A DNA stretch of 64,000 nt, taken from positions 34,348,001 through 34,412,000 of the forward strand of contig CM060731.1 of NCBI GenBank assembly GCA_030704615.1, read 5' to 3'. A model generated the notes under the pieces. It was not told the DNA's origin and did no database searches. It worked only from the letters and a program-made list of their open reading frames with translations. Both the position numbers and the translations under genes were made by a program. This document shows, one piece after another, positions 45,849 through 59,154 of the stretch (positions are counted from its first letter, which is position 1; each line of letters opens with the position of its first letter). Source of the DNA: Takakia lepidozioides (taxonomy: Eukaryota; Streptophyta; Takakiopsida; Takakiales; Takakiaceae).

Positions 45849-48800
45849 ATGATGGAGGAGGAGAGCTACAGGACACCTTTGCTAGTTCATCAGTCTTCCG
45901 GTTGCAATGGCGGGTCACATGCAGCTGATTGCAGTGAATTTGATATCACGATTTCGACCGGTGTCAGTATCTCTAACTCGGAGGAAAAGGAAGTCGTAGG
46001 CACGCGGCCTTTGGAATTTTCAGGGGGCTGTGTTGGCAAAGACTCTCAAACCCAAGCCCATGGTCGTGGTGACTCCCCCCCGATGCAGCATGTGATCTCT
46101 TTCTTTGGAAACTCAGTTTCCTTAGAGCGCCCTCCCTCTGTGGATCCATTCAGGAACAAGACTCCCACTGTACGTGGACTGTATGAGTGGATCAAAACAG
46201 TTATTTTTTTACCAATTCTAGTGCTGAGGGTGCTGGCCACGGCATTAGTACTACTGGTTGGACTCATAGCCACAAAGATAGCTTTGGCAGGGTGGCAGCA
46301 GAAGCAGGCACCATTGCCTCGATGGAGGCGGACGCTGATGGCTGTCACTCGATTCTGTGGTCGCTGTCTACTCTTCTGTTGGGGGTGAGTTCCTTGACCT
46401 GGGAATGGATGGATCACGGAAGGAAGGAATGAGGTCTATGAAAAGCCCAATGGGCTTATGGGACAAAGTAAAGCATACCAAACAAAACTGATGACTAAAT
46501 CCTTACATGAAAACTTAGGGTATTGGAAGGTAATCTTGATAGAGAGATAAATGAAGTCCATTGGGCTCAGCGTTAGACGAACAAGATGATATCCAAAAGC
46601 TCCTTCAAAGCAAAGGCCTTTATCATGGACAAGAACTCCCTGCTCTGAGAGGAAGAAAAGAAACTGTATAATGTCCACCGCCCAAGGGCATATGGGAGAG
46701 AGAGAGGAAAAGACGGAAAGAAAGAAAGCCCAAAGGGTCCAATGGACATAAGTAGAACAACACAGGAGCAGTCATACATCTAAGGAATCCTTGTACAAGC
46801 TGAGTTGAGAAACAGTGAGTCGAGTTTTGAATTCACGTTAGTTTTTGCGCATTGACTCTCTTCAAGTTTATTGGATGCTACCATTGCTTAATTTTTTTAA
46901 GTGTCCTTGTTGAATTGAATGGCTTTTGGGCTGTGGCAGATTCCATTGGATACGGCGCATAGGAAAGCCAGCACCTAGAGAAGTTGCCCCAATTGTGGTG
47001 TCCAACCATGTGTCGTTTGTAGACCCCATACTGTATTTCTATGAGTTCTTTCCAAGCATTGTAAGTTCCAAGTCCCATGAGAGCATATGTATGGTGGGCA
47101 CAATCATCCGTGCCATGCAGGTAGTGAATCATCTCCCTTTCCCCGTCTCTTTGTTCTTCCCCCCCACCTTCGGTCTATTTGTAACCATGTTTCAGAGCTC
47201 CTTGGTCCTCCCCTGTTGTAAAGAAACTTCAACATCATATTCTACTTTTCTATGTGATGGTGATTGTCTTGGGTTTGATAGAGTGGGGCTGTTTGTAATG
47301 ACAGGTCATCACTGTGGATAGATCATCCCCGGACTCAAGAAAGATTGCAGCCGTGGAAATTGAAGTACATCCCTCCACTTAGCTGATTGTGTCTTGTTGC
47401 TTTTACTGTAGCATTTATGATGTTGGGCTTGAACAAACGCATGAGATCATCAATTTGGTTTGTAAGATCACCACGAGGTCATGAACATCTTGCAAGTCCA
47501 ATCACTGTGTGAACAGGCCGTTTTTCAATCATGACCTTCATGACTATCAACTTCTTAAATCTTCTATTGAACATAGATTATCAATCGTTGTGGTGGTATG
47601 ATTGGCATCGTTGGTGGGTTGCTTTCTGCTCTTGGGTATAATTCAAGTGCCTACGATCTAGAAGTTGCAAGTTTTGATTCATATGTATTTTGAAATTTGC
47701 ATCATGCGATGCCACGCACAATGCTGAAGAACTCAGGATTTTCTACGAAACTTTGGTAGGTAGAGGCAAATCCAGGCTTTTTAGCGTATGATTCAGATTT
47801 AGGTAGGTTAACCTCGCCACTTTTTACCCTTGTAAGTGGAGATCTTTTTTTTGGTCAAGAGGAAATCTCCAATGAGTCCCCTGTAGGATCTCCACTTTAA
47901 TGTTGTTGATCACAACTTTGAAAACACTCTTACAGCTCCTGCTTTATGTGTTTTTTCATTGAAGAATTTATGGAATCACCTCGACAATCTGCGAGATGCC
48001 ATTCTCAAGAAACCCCAATTGACATTGCCATTACCAATTTTGTGAGAAATACGATTGCGGAGGAAGCCAACTCTAGTTTGAGGTTGTCTATCATTTATCT
48101 GGCCATAAGATAGATTGGAAGTTGTAAGACACAGATTTCTGTGCAATGCGGACATATAAAGTGTGAGTGTTCTACGGTTTGCAAGCTTGTGCTTACACTC
48201 CCTGCCCTCCTTGGTGCTTCGATCGCCCCACTGCAGAGAAAGGCTGCTTGCCATGACTTCCCGCGGGTGCTGCTGTTTCCTGAGGGCACTACAACCAATG
48301 GCAGGGCACTTATTTCATTCAAATTGGGTGCATTTGTGCCTGGGTTTCCAATCCAGCCGGTGGTAGTGCGGTATCCCTTTGTGCACTTCGACATTTCCTG
48401 GTATGGCTTGTCGAGTAGCATTTTTTTTCTTTTTACCTTTCTGCCTTGGTCAAACCAGCACATGATTGTTCAGGGTCATCTTTTGTCATTTAGGCAATGA
48501 AGATGTGCCTTGCAGACAGAGTGCTGTGAAGCTGTTAGGTGTGCCCCTTCAAAATGAAGTCTACGGACGAATTCTCACTGTTTCTATGTGTTGTTCGTAT
48601 TGATGCAGGGGTGACATACCTTTAGTCAATCTGCTTTTTCGAATGCTGACACAGGTTACAAACTTTATAGAGGTGACTCCCTCTCTCTCTCCACCCTCCC
48701 CTTTGAGGCACTTCGACATTTGGAACCTTTTGATGTGGCTTTCTCTTCCCGCCCCCCCAAAGCCCTTTCTTAACACACGTGACTTTTGCTTGTACACCTG

Positions 48801-51800
48801 TGGCTGAATTGGGGAATAGAGTAGCATGGAAACAACTGATGTGTATCAGCTCACACTTTTACATCCATTCTCAAATCCCTGTAATCAGATTGAGGAGTAT
48901 GTTGAATTTGGGTTCTCTTTCTTTTCTCTTCTTGAGGATGTTCCCTCTTCCCAGTTATCTTTTATTATGTTGTGCTTAATGGTGACTCTGGGCTTGCAAT
49001 AGGTAGAGTATCTACCAGTGATCTCTCCATCTCCAAATGATCAAGGCAACCCAGAAGGATTCGCTGAACGGGTAACCACCTTCTCATGTTGTTCCAGCAT
49101 GATCTCTCCAACGTTCCTAGAAAAGGCCCCATGCTTGGTGTCTCATATACCATACCATTGGCAGGGTTTCTTATTATGCTACCACAGTAAAGACGTTAAC
49201 ATGCTTCAGTTTTTGCGTCTCGAACAGGTGAGGTACGAAATGGCAAGAGCACTGAATGTTCCTGAGACAGAGCACACCTTTGGTGATCTTATGCTGTCTG
49301 TGAGGGCTCAGCAACTAAAGATGGTGGGTGGATATTTTCTTTGTTCAATTTATACTTCAAAATTGGTATGGTGCAATCTGGGAGACTGCAAGTGTGAATA
49401 ATTCAAATAGTTATAGTTCAAATGCAAACAGTATCAAGGCCACCTTACAAGTGGTCGTGGGTTCAAAGCCACGTAGGTGTATGTTGGATGTCACCCATTA
49501 TGGCCAACCCGACTATAAAAAGGGGGTAACTCAGTCAACTGGTTACTTCATGTGTGGTTACTTCAGTACTTTCGAGAGGGTTGGAACCATGTTGCCCTGG
49601 TTACGGTCGTTAGAAGGTGTCCACCTTCACCATATGTTACGGTTGCTTCGACAAGAGTCTTCCACTTCCTACCTTCATTACGATGACAGTCTTATGGATG
49701 ATAAGCAGCACCTTAAACTTGCATGAGAGCTGACTGACAGCAAAGAAAGGTTAGGTGCCATGTTGTGTCCAAGAGAGAAAGACAACGCATGCTGCATAGC
49801 ATTGAGGCATCCTTTACTTTAAAATCAGAATACTTATGAAGGCACTAAAGTATCCAATTAGGTTTAAACTTCATTGTCGTTGATGTTGAGACAATAATGA
49901 AGGACTGGCATACTGTCTTCGATTTTGGTTTGCATATCAATTTCCAATTGGTATGATGAGTTAGACCAGCTTCTCCAAATGTCTAGTGAATTGGTTCGGA
50001 ATCCCCCAATTTGCAAATATTCTATCCACCATTCTGGGGTCTTTGGATGCTATACGTATGTGTGTAAATGTTGAAAGAAGATTGAAGGCCAGACAGAAAT
50101 TACGTATCTCTGGATTAAGTAGTATGGTTGGTGTGTTGACTGCAGTTTCCAGCTGTCAATGCCATGGTGGAAATGGGTAAAGTGGAAAGAGTGAGTTTCC
50201 TCAAACCTTCATTTCCCTTCACCTCCCTCTCTGTCTCTGTCCATGTTTGTGTTCACTCTTGGAGTGAGCCCCTCACAAAGGTAGTGTCTGTTCCCTTTTG
50301 TTCCGCCCAAACTGGGCGCGGGGTCTATGGCCACAAGGCTACGGCAAACATCTTCTGAGTATATTATATCCATTGTTACCCCTCTGTCTCCAGTCCTACC
50401 CTTCAATATCTTAAATGAGCGATGGGTTCCATAAACCCTCTTATATGTATTGAATCTTCAGTGCTGTTGTTATATGTAGATTTTGAAGGTATCCTCTCTA
50501 ACTTACCCCATTCCCACACATTGCGGGATATTGATCTTATGGAGCATTTACTGGAACTGGATACAATGGGTCATTCCTAAACAGGGGCCTTTTACTGCAC
50601 AACTAACAGTTTCCAGCTCTTGGGGCTGTAATGGTGTGGTTCAGATTCCACCAGCAAAGTTTGTAAACATCTGAAGGATGCTTTTGGTGGGCGATTAGAA
50701 GCCCAAGGTCTTAAACACCTCCACGAGGATTTGTACGATTGGGGAATAAGATATTTGTTGGTTTTCTTTTGGCTCACACTTTTCAGATGTAGACTTGTAA
50801 GCTCCCTGCCACCACCATTCCCATTAACTGGGCAGTAACGGGCAGACCCACCCTACATCATAGTATGCGATGTCCTTAGTGTTGTACTGTATGTTGGTCA
50901 TGCTATTAGGACTTGGAGGTTGTGAACCCCCCAAGTCGTGAAGCATGTCACTTTACTTTGGGTGTTATTGCTAACTTTTTGACCCACAGATCTAACTTTT
51001 GATACATTGTAAAACTGACATGGAGTATTGATGAATGGACCAGCTATTTCATCTAAGCACTAGGAAAGTGAAGGAGTACTTGGACAAATTTGTGACTATG
51101 GACTCCACACACAGGTACAGTGTCCATTATTGTCAGTTGCTCACCACCTTCTTGTGCTTGTGGTTCAAAGGGGGTTTCACAGTTGAGTGTTTTCATGGAT
51201 AGGCCATGCTGCAGTTGTACTCCTAAATACCAACTTGTTTCATATGCAGGAAGATCTTTTGTCTCAATTTAAGTACATGGTGGCAACCACTGGCACGACA
51301 CAGCTTATTGAGGCAAGGTGTTGGCATATACAAAGAAACATGAAAGGAAGTTTCAGATTAGTTAATCAGTGAGTGGCTAGGAGTAGGCATCTGTCAACCC
51401 GTGGTGGAAAAGCTTGCAGGTCTTCACAAAATTTTTGGGGGCCATAAAATCTTTGACCGCCAAAGAGGGTCACAATCTCCAGTGCCGCAGATGCATGATA
51501 ACCTCTTGTCACCGGGCTTAGAGTTCTATGGATGATGATGAGAAGATGAACAAAACCCTTCAGTATCCTACCCAGAAGGTTGTCTGGGTCACACCTCTAG
51601 TTGGGTGCAGTGGTGTTTGTTCATCTCTACTGACCAATCGAATATTAAACAGTAGGAAATTCTCATCGGTCTAGATCATGAAATCAATCAAGCAGGGCTG
51701 GGTTTCATAGTTCGTTGGGGAGCCTATGATATGAAGAGTCCATATCATGTTTCTGATGAGATGCAGTTGTCATGGCAAGCAGTGGTAATGTGACTCTGAA

Positions 51801-54026
51801 CCAATTTTTGGAGGCGCTTGATTTGCCAAAATGTGTTTTCTCTGAGCAGGTCCGTTACCTCTTCCCCTCCGAGTTCTTCACCTTTGAGAACCCCAGGTGC
51901 TGAGCGGCTTACTCATGAGGCACTCTGTCTCCAAGCAAAACAAAGTCTCCTGTTTTTGTTTTGGTTTTTTGTTGTCTTTCTGCATGTCCGATAGGCCTTC
52001 TGGGTCTCCCATGGATGTCATAAATGATGACAAGCAAAACAAAGTCTCCTGTTTTTGTTTTGGTTTTTCGTTGTATTCTGCATGTCCGATAGGCCTTCTG
52101 GGTCTCCCATGGATGTCAGAAATGTTGTTGTCATCTTCTCTCTCTTGGACACTGTAAACTTTCTTTCTTCCCCTGCAGACTTTCTGTTGATGCACATTAA
52201 ATTTTCTTCTTCTCTTGTGCTGGAAGCACCCTCATTCTAATAGACTGATGTCATTTGCTGTCGCTTCAATCGTATGGACGATGGGCACTGCAATTGGACT
52301 ATCACTGGCTATATGCAAGTGCTGCAATGTTTTGTGGGCTGAGTTTCATACCCTATTGATTGCAATCTGTATGACCTGGTTGAGGTGGTCTACTCTCCTG
52401 CACTATACCCCCATGGCTGAGTATAGCCGATGTTCACAAGGAAAATATTTACGGTCAATCTCTCGGGTTCCTCATTGTAAATATACCAAGGTGGCAGATA
52501 TTGTTTGTCATAGTTGGTGCTTATCTGGCAGATATTTCACTTGTTCGATAAGTCAGAGCGAGGCTACATCAATTTTTGGGAGGTGAGTTGCCACAAACTT
52601 CCACTAGTGTGTGGACTAGATTCCATTCACCATACTGTGGAATAGAGCTTTCGGATGTAAATCGCTCTCTCACTTTCTGTCAAGCAGTTGTGGAAGGCAA
52701 AATGTTTGCTTACATCATGCTCAGTTAATGTCCCCTCTACTTTTTTGTCCTCTGCATTTGTTTTCTCACACAGACATGGGGATCCACACATGAAATAAAT
52801 TTCTTATCCTCCCTCTCTCCTGGTGGCCATATGTGTAGTTTGTGGCTGTCCTAGGGTCAATCTCAAAGCACACACAATTTTCTAGCTTCATCAGATCAGC
52901 ATTTGATGCTTGTGACCATCAGAAGGATGGTTGTCTTTCGCGCACAGAGGTACCCTACTGGACTTTTACTTCCCACCTCAATACATAAACTGTATTTTGT
53001 AAGTAATGTTCTCAGGTTTCTAGGGATTAAGATTTGCACTCTGAAAAACATTGGCTGAGATTCTCTCAAATTTGCTCGGGTCGGTCAGTTTTGACTGCCC
53101 AACTATATCTATGACATATTAAAGGCATGACATAGTATGTTGACAGTTGCACGAGAAGTTTCTCTTAAGGATACCCAAACAAGCTCCTTATTACATGAAA
53201 GTTGATGTGAAATTCAAACCAGTATTGTCCTCTACTGAAATAAGCGTACCTATGCATGGTGCAGACGATTACTGTGTTGTTTTAATCAGCTGTAGAATGA
53301 TGCTATCTGTGTCATCAATTGCTCATTGTAGCTGTCAAGTGTGAATTCTGTCTGTTTGTTAAAGGTAGACGTGACCCCCTTTATAATGTGGCCCATGCAG
53401 TTGGAGCATAGCTTGAGGTTGAGTTTGCCCTCCATATCGAGTACTAAGGTAGGCGCTCTGTCAATTGGTTTATATCATTCGTTGGTCTATGTTTCATTGT
53501 ACTGAGAGAGAAACATTTTGGCTGTTTGCAAGCATCGGCTATGATCTGTTTCAGAGGCATGGTCCCTGAGGATATCATTAGTCTTGATGCAATGGCTAAA
53601 TACGCACTATGCAAGGAAGCACAATGTGGACTCCAGCTCTTCTGCTCTATGCCCCCAATCTAACGTATGTGGCACATATGCCTATGATTGCATTGTCATC
53701 CGTGTTTGAGAAAGGGGAGAGAGATAGAGAGGTACTAGTTAGACACTTGCAGTAACCCTGTGTCCAGCAGAAAGGGGCCCAGGGAAAGAATGTTAGACCC
53801 AATCCTGATGTGGGGAGGAAGAGTAGGGACAGAGGGACCTGCTATCTATGTCAAAAGGGTATTCTAAAGAAGCGTGTGCTGCTTTGCTGTTTGGGAGCAG
53901 GTACAAAAATGGTTTGAAAAGCTCGACACTAATGGTGATGGAATCATCTTCTGGGAAGAATTCCGGACATTTGTGGAAAAAAACCCAGAACTCTTGGCTG
54001 TCTTCATGTTGCCTAACTTGGGGTGA
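45849..54026 (+). CDS. LPEAT2: lysophospholipid acyltransferase with EF-hands, LPEAT2-like
   Basis: It transfers acyl groups from acyl-CoA to lysophosphatidylethanolamine and related lysolipids at the ER membrane. Fourteen exons: 45849-46384, 46940-47120, 47305-47365, 48237-48400, 48609-48672, 49003-49071, 49228-49323, 50146-50190, 51044-51114, 51783-51849, 52532-52582, 52839-52949, 53401-53448, 53901-54026. All join with GT-AG borders and matching phases, giving about 562 residues, close to plant LPEAT2. Seen: a hydrophobic segment near residues 115-145; acyltransferase block I NHVSFVD; FPEGTTTNG; GAFVPGFPIQPVVVRYP; and three EF-hand loops (DKSERGYINFWE, DHQKDGCLSRTE, DTNGDGIIFWEE). The first loop has Arg at position 5 and may bind Ca2+ poorly. 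Exon 3 has one base too many (AAAA at 47340-47343), which would shift the frame to a TGA at 47362-47364: either a null allele or a sequence error. Confidence 0.88.
51932..52122. repeat. two tandem 99-bp units in an LPEAT2-like intron
   Basis: CAAGCAAAACAAAGTCTCC recurs at 51932 and 52031, each followed by the same run to CTCCCATGGATGTCA. It is intronic, with no evident coding content. Confidence 0.85.
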
Positions 54027-54900
54027 ATGATCATTCTTGTGCTCTACTTTCCAACTGGGACTTGTACACACAATTGGAAAGCAACTTACTTGCAGGTATG
54101 AGTGCATTTTCTTGCACTCTCCACCCATGAGGTCTTTGGACATCATTTATTTTCTCTCCTCTTAGGAGAACGAGCATCAAGTAAAGACCCTTAAGGGCAG
54201 CACTTCCCAACAAGGGATGAGAACAGTTCAGAGTAACATTACTGTGTGCCCTTACTGTCAATATCCTATAGATAAGTATGCACTTGACAGTGAGATAGCT
54301 CCAAGATCATAGATTGGATCAATTGAGAACAATCAAAGAGATAAATGGGATGATCAAGTGAGTATGTGTGACCCTGTTTCTTGCAAAACCATTTGAACCA
54401 CTTGCGGAGGGAGATGAACTAGATCATCATCAAGTTGTCCCCATTGTGTGTTTCTTGCGAGACCATTGACACGGGGAATGAACTTCGGTGAGCGGCCAAA
54501 ATTCTTTAGGTTCAGACATGAGAGTGTAATCAAACCTACAGGATTGATAAATTTTGTTGGGTTGGAGATCAATAATGTGGCTTCGAATGTAGTTTTGGGC
54601 TAGGTTTGGAAATAGGTTTGGGCTTGGTATGCAGTTAAATTCCAACCCAAAAACAATACATGATTTTCGGAGTAGTAGAAGTGCCTAGGGAGTTGAATGC
54701 TCTAACAGCTTCCCCGACAGAAAATACATGCCTCATTTATAGAAGAAATTCAAACTTCAATGTGCAAAAGACACTGGTTGTTTCCGCCCTCAAATTAACC
54801 GAGTCTGTTTTGAACACAACTCTTGGCTCTCACACTGTTGTATTGCACTACACTTTGAAATATGTACATTTTTCTTTTTGTTTCATTGACTGCTAGATCC
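54027..54900. other. 3' flank of the LPEAT2-like gene
   Basis: This contains the 3' untranslated region and spacer. No supported gene or repeat is seen; the open frames are short and unlike known families. Confidence 0.4.
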
Positions 54901-54929
54901 ATGTAGTGCATGCATGACAACCTAGCCCC

Positions 54930-55870
54930 CGGGAGTCGTTGTTGTTCCTCTCCCGGTCGCACAATAGCGAGGCGCGGTGCAAACCCCTTCATGGGGCCCT
55001 TTCACACACCATATATTGACGTGGAGGTCCCAATGGCATGGAGGTGCGGCTGAATGTATCGCAACCAATGTCGCGTTTGTTCCATGGGATCGAGTTGAAG
55101 ACTTCATTGCAGTAGAGTCTGCTCACTTAGATGCCCCTTGCAAGTTCACCAAACAACGTCAGTCTGTCACCTATGAAGGTGTTCTTCAGGCTCCATGGAT
55201 GAACAGCTGTTTGCAAATGACAAGGTTTGTATGAATAGGTCTATTCATGTGTTTCTGCGATGGTTCTTGTAGGACTATGCAATTCTCTACACCTTTACTG
55301 TTTGCTGTTTTGTTTCTCTTTCAAGTACCACTGCTCTTACGGTCCTACAGACCGTACCATGGCGGTTATGGAAATAAAAAAAGACATGGCCGCCAAAAAA
55401 TGGAAATGACCTCCTCCAAGAAAACCAACACAAAAGTTGTCAACTGCGTTTACATGTGTCACAGCCGAACTGAAAACCAAAACAAAGACGAATAACAAGA
55501 AACAAAAGTGAGGAGGGCATCAAACAAGGTTGTACTGCAAATTCATAGTAAAACAATGTTATTTTGATCCCAAAATTGTTATGTTGGTACGGTGTGTTAC
55601 CAAAAGAACCATGTCAACAGCATGTTCACAACTTTCCTATGAGAGATCATGGCATGCTCTTGCACCTCATCTTAGTAATGATATGAGAGCATGGATCTAC
55701 ATTCCTCTTGGCCTAATGATATCATGAACATTGCCAACAAATGTGACGAAGAGACCTTCAAAAACCATCCTAACAATGCTCGGAGTGTCCGCATATGGGT
55801 GGCCGAGAATCCAAACAAACACCTGGCATACATTGATATACAATACATCATATTATAGTGTATGTAGGAG
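54930..55870 (+). pseudogene. decayed zinc-finger or transposase-like gene fragment
   Basis: Pieces in changing plus-strand frames form one recognisable series: WHGGAAECIATNVAFVPWD, VEDFIAVESAHLDAPCKFTK, YHCSYGPTDRT, SSKKTNTKV, CKFIVKQCYFDPKIVML, APHLSNDMRAW, and NNARSVRIWVAENPNK. In order and spacing this resembles an N-terminal DNA-binding region shared by plant MULE/FAR1-like or uncharacterised zinc-finger proteins, known to me only as a pattern. Stops and frameshifts are frequent. There may be an intron between 55230 and 55325. The family name is uncertain. Confidence 0.4.
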
Positions 55871-56727
55871 CAAATATACTATTTTAACAATCTTCGAATA
55901 GAATGTACAATCTGTAAATTAGAATTTTACGACAACCTCACGAGTTCTTGACTACCTCACGGGTTTCTAACAACTGATGTTCAATATTGATTGTGTATGC
56001 CATAGCAATAAACCCCTTAAAAATCCAATCAACGCAATCGATTTGAAGTATGCATGCTTCACTGATCATGTGAACCATTTAGGTTTGAAAGGTGTCACTC
56101 TCTGAAACACCACAATTTAGCCATCATAAAAACCTTCAATGTACATCATAAGAAGAAACTGGACTCCCATCTAAATGGCTATTGAGTAATGTATTGAGCA
56201 TTCCATTGAAAGGCCTAGGTCTCATACGGCCACTCCCACCTTCTTGGAATCAGCCCTAAACAAATACCACAGATATTGCAAGGGTTTCTCTCAATATGTA
56301 CGCGCAAATGAAGAATTGCAAATTGAATGAGATAACTAGTCCACTAAGATATTGTTAACTCTATACACATGCTGCTATCACATCAGTACATCAATAAATC
56401 TCCTAGAAACATACTCACACAAACATAAACCCGGAATCCATTGTCATCATGTGCATGAGAAAATAATATATAAGAAGGATAATAAGTATATGCTCAAAAC
56501 CGTCAATGGACAAATTTGCTTTTGCATGAAATATTTACTACATATACTCAGCACATGTCGTCACAGGGTCCCTAAGTTCTAGGATTGTCAATGGATCAGA
56601 AAGTCACAGAAACATATGCAGATGTTCCCTATAAACAGACGAAGACCACGGTTCACGCAACTGAGTGAGTAGGCAAACAATTGATTAGCTGACACTAGAG
56701 AAACTCTCATCTCTCAACCAGCCCTAA
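55871..56727. other. spacer without recognised genes
   Basis: This is AT-rich, with only short open frames on both strands. I see no tRNA, repeat array or transposon ends. Confidence 0.4.
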
Positions 56728-56988
56728 TTATTTAATACTCACATCGTTGCCAATCTTAACTATCCATGCTTGGATGGAGAGATTGACCTCTTTGTACCAA
56801 TGGATTGGGGCCAAGGGACCAAGTCCAGTGGACCCAAATGCAATGGAAGTCAGCAGATCCAGGGAAAAGACCACAGAGAGAACCCCAACAGTGCAATAAC
56901 TGGGAAGGTAGACTGAAGAGCGCGGTGCAGTATTCAGGCCGCGCAGGCGCTGCGGTTTACCCGCGGGAGGATGTGTAGCCTCGGACAT
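56728..56988 (-). CDS. possible first exon of an unrecognised minus-strand gene
   Basis: The ATG at 56986-56988 starts 86 codons with a basic N-terminus (MSEATHPPAGKPQRLRG) and one hydrophobic stretch (YCTVGVLSVVFSLDLLTSIA). GTGAGT, a good donor, occurs near the end after KIGND. No following exon could be found to the left, so this may be a chance frame. Confidence 0.25.
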   Translation of the reverse strand: MSEATHPPAGKPQRLRGLNTAPRSSVYLPSYCTVGVLSVVFSLDLLTSIAFGSTGLGPLAPIHWYKEVNLSIQAWIVKIGNDVSIK

Positions 56989-58358
56989 ATAGAGTTCGGG
57001 GAATCGAATCCATATATAGTCTCATGACGCTCCTAAGGTAAGGATTTATTTTTTATGAGGGAGTTACTATTTTTTTTTTCTCGTCCACCGTACGATAATT
57101 TAATTTAATAATATGATCATCTGGAAGGTTATTGTTTTTATATTTCCATGTAGTCATCAAATATTTGGCACCCTATAGTAACAAAACATGAAACATATTT
57201 TTCTTAGAGTGCAAAATATTTCATTATTTGTTTGATACAAACTCATTGAGAGCTTCAGCATCAGCACCATTCAAGGTGTAAAAATTCTGAGCACTGTCAT
57301 ATGTCCTAGGCACTGAACTGATAATGGAGTTTGTCTATCCATTTACTAGCAGTAATATCATTTTTTTTAAGGATAAAGTTTTTTGTTTTTTGTTTTTTTT
57401 TTGGTAAATTTAAACAGGGGTCTGGCCCTGGAAGCTTTATTTGGAATTATTGAAGGGAAAAAAATTAAAACCCTTAGAGTGCCACAAGGCTGCCATGAGG
57501 CTGATCGCACGGAATTATATTTAAATTTAAGGTGTCTTTTTGAGTTGGAAAAATAATTTAAGAGCACCATGATTGTGTTGTCGGTTTGTATAGGAGATCA
57601 ACTGGCGGCGCCCGAGATATTCCCCACCTAGTTCCCACCTAGTCCCCACCTTCTTTCTCATCAGCTACTGATGTTGGCACACCATTCCGACCCCTCTTAA
57701 CTTTATTTCCTTGCAAAGCTACCTTTACATACGAGGACTATGTCCTGGACACCCTCTGAACAAAATACACTCCCACATCTGATCCTAGACCTCCTATGAA
57801 ACATGTATCGGAGTTCTTTGCTTTAGCCGAATATGCCTCTGATCAGATAGAAGAGCAAACAAGAGTCGGCCTATCCTTGTTAAGAAAGGGATTGACATTT
57901 AGCTGGCTGACTAAAGTCAATTTGTATATGACATTTTCTTCAAACTTAACGGTGGCAAAATTTCAGCATTTACCGTCCAACAGATCATTCTTTTCTGACC
58001 CTAAGTCAATGACCATCACCGGAGCTTCCAACAATACAATGAGGTCTGCAGCTAGCATAGCAGAACTCTCGCATTGAAGAAGAAAACAAAGTAACGCTAA
58101 ACCAAAGCGTATCCTCCGTAAACCAAGTCCTTTCATCCAAGCTGAGTCAAGTCCCCTCATCCAAGTCCAACCAGCCCATTATGAAGTCCCAATTGAAATA
58201 TACCATAGAATGAACAACAAGCGTCTCTCGCCATTCTATTCTAATTAATATATAATCGGAGCATACCTAATCCTAATTTTATTTAAATGCGGTATCCACA
58301 GAATAAGGATACCCAATTTTATTTCTAAGAGTAATGTAAATTTTACCTGCAAAGAATA
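56989..58358. other. AT-rich spacer with one small unrecognised frame
   Basis: Homopolymer and AT-rich runs fill most of it. A 94-codon plus-strand frame at 57796-58077 (KHVSEFFALAEYASDQIEEQ) starts with ATG but matches nothing I know and lacks splice or context support. Confidence 0.3.
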
Positions 58359-58558
58359 CCGTAGTACCTTGGCAAGTTCAACACTCTTCTGTCGAATATT
58401 TATTTTATTTTGAGAATTCCATTTCGAAATATGGAATATTCCCAAAGATACTCTATTATCATTCACGAAATTATTTAATTTCATAAAACTAATTTCCAGA
58501 ATTTTCAACAGTCTTTAAAATATTAAAATTTGTGTCGAACTTGCCAAGGTACTACGGT
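58359..58558. mobile_element. MITE-like foldback element, 200 bp
   Basis: The ends are a 27-bp inverted repeat with one mismatch: CCGTAGTACCTTGGCAAGTT at the left and its complement at 58532-58558. The interior is AT-rich. No coding capacity and no clear target duplication. Confidence 0.65.
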
Positions 58559-59057
58559 TTACGTTATTCTATATTTTTCTGCACAACGTTTGGAAAAAAA
58601 TGGAAATGACTTTCCTGAGATATGGAAGTATAATACTTTTCCTTTCTTTGCCAAAGGTCATAAAATCCAGTTTTTGACGATACATATATTTATTTTAGTT
58701 TTTTAGCTAGTATTTTTAGTTTATGACAATATTATGAGGTTCAAAATCAAATTAAAAACTTTGAGGTTCTCCAAACTTAATTGACAATCTTCTTTTGTAT
58801 TTTCCTTTGCAGAACATTTTTAGGAATGTGTCTCTATTATTTTTACTTGAGTAAAACAACTACAACAACCACCACCTCACTGAAAACAAATAGACTTATA
58901 GTACAACCCCGGGAACAATATAACCATAAAGCACTTTGCTTTTTTTCTCTTTGTATTTATCGTGGCGTCAAAAACCAGAATTCATCGCTTGGCCGGGCGG
59001 GGCATTAGACCGGAGTGTAAGGCCCGCCGTACCTTTTTGTTGATCGTGCTTTATGCC

Positions 59058-59154
59058 GTGTAATGCCTTGAGTGGAGGGCATCCCCGAATTTTCGGCCTT
59101 CCCTAGGCCTAGTGCCCTCAAATCCGGGAATGCCCTCCACTCAGGGCATTACAC
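59058..59154. repeat. 97-bp near-perfect hairpin
   Basis: The 30-bp arms at 59058-59087 and 59125-59154 (GTGTAATGCC, GAGTGGAGGGCAT) pair with two mismatches around a 37-base loop. It could be a small MITE or a hairpin RNA source. The neighbouring region is non-coding. Confidence 0.75.

Noticed and set aside
46436-46779. minus-strand frames in LPEAT2-like intron 1
   Set aside because: No start context, domain or splice support; intronic chance frames.
49450-49490. T-arm-like GTGGGTTCAAAGCCAC in an LPEAT2-like intron
   Set aside because: No matching A box or acceptor stem; at most a SINE scrap.
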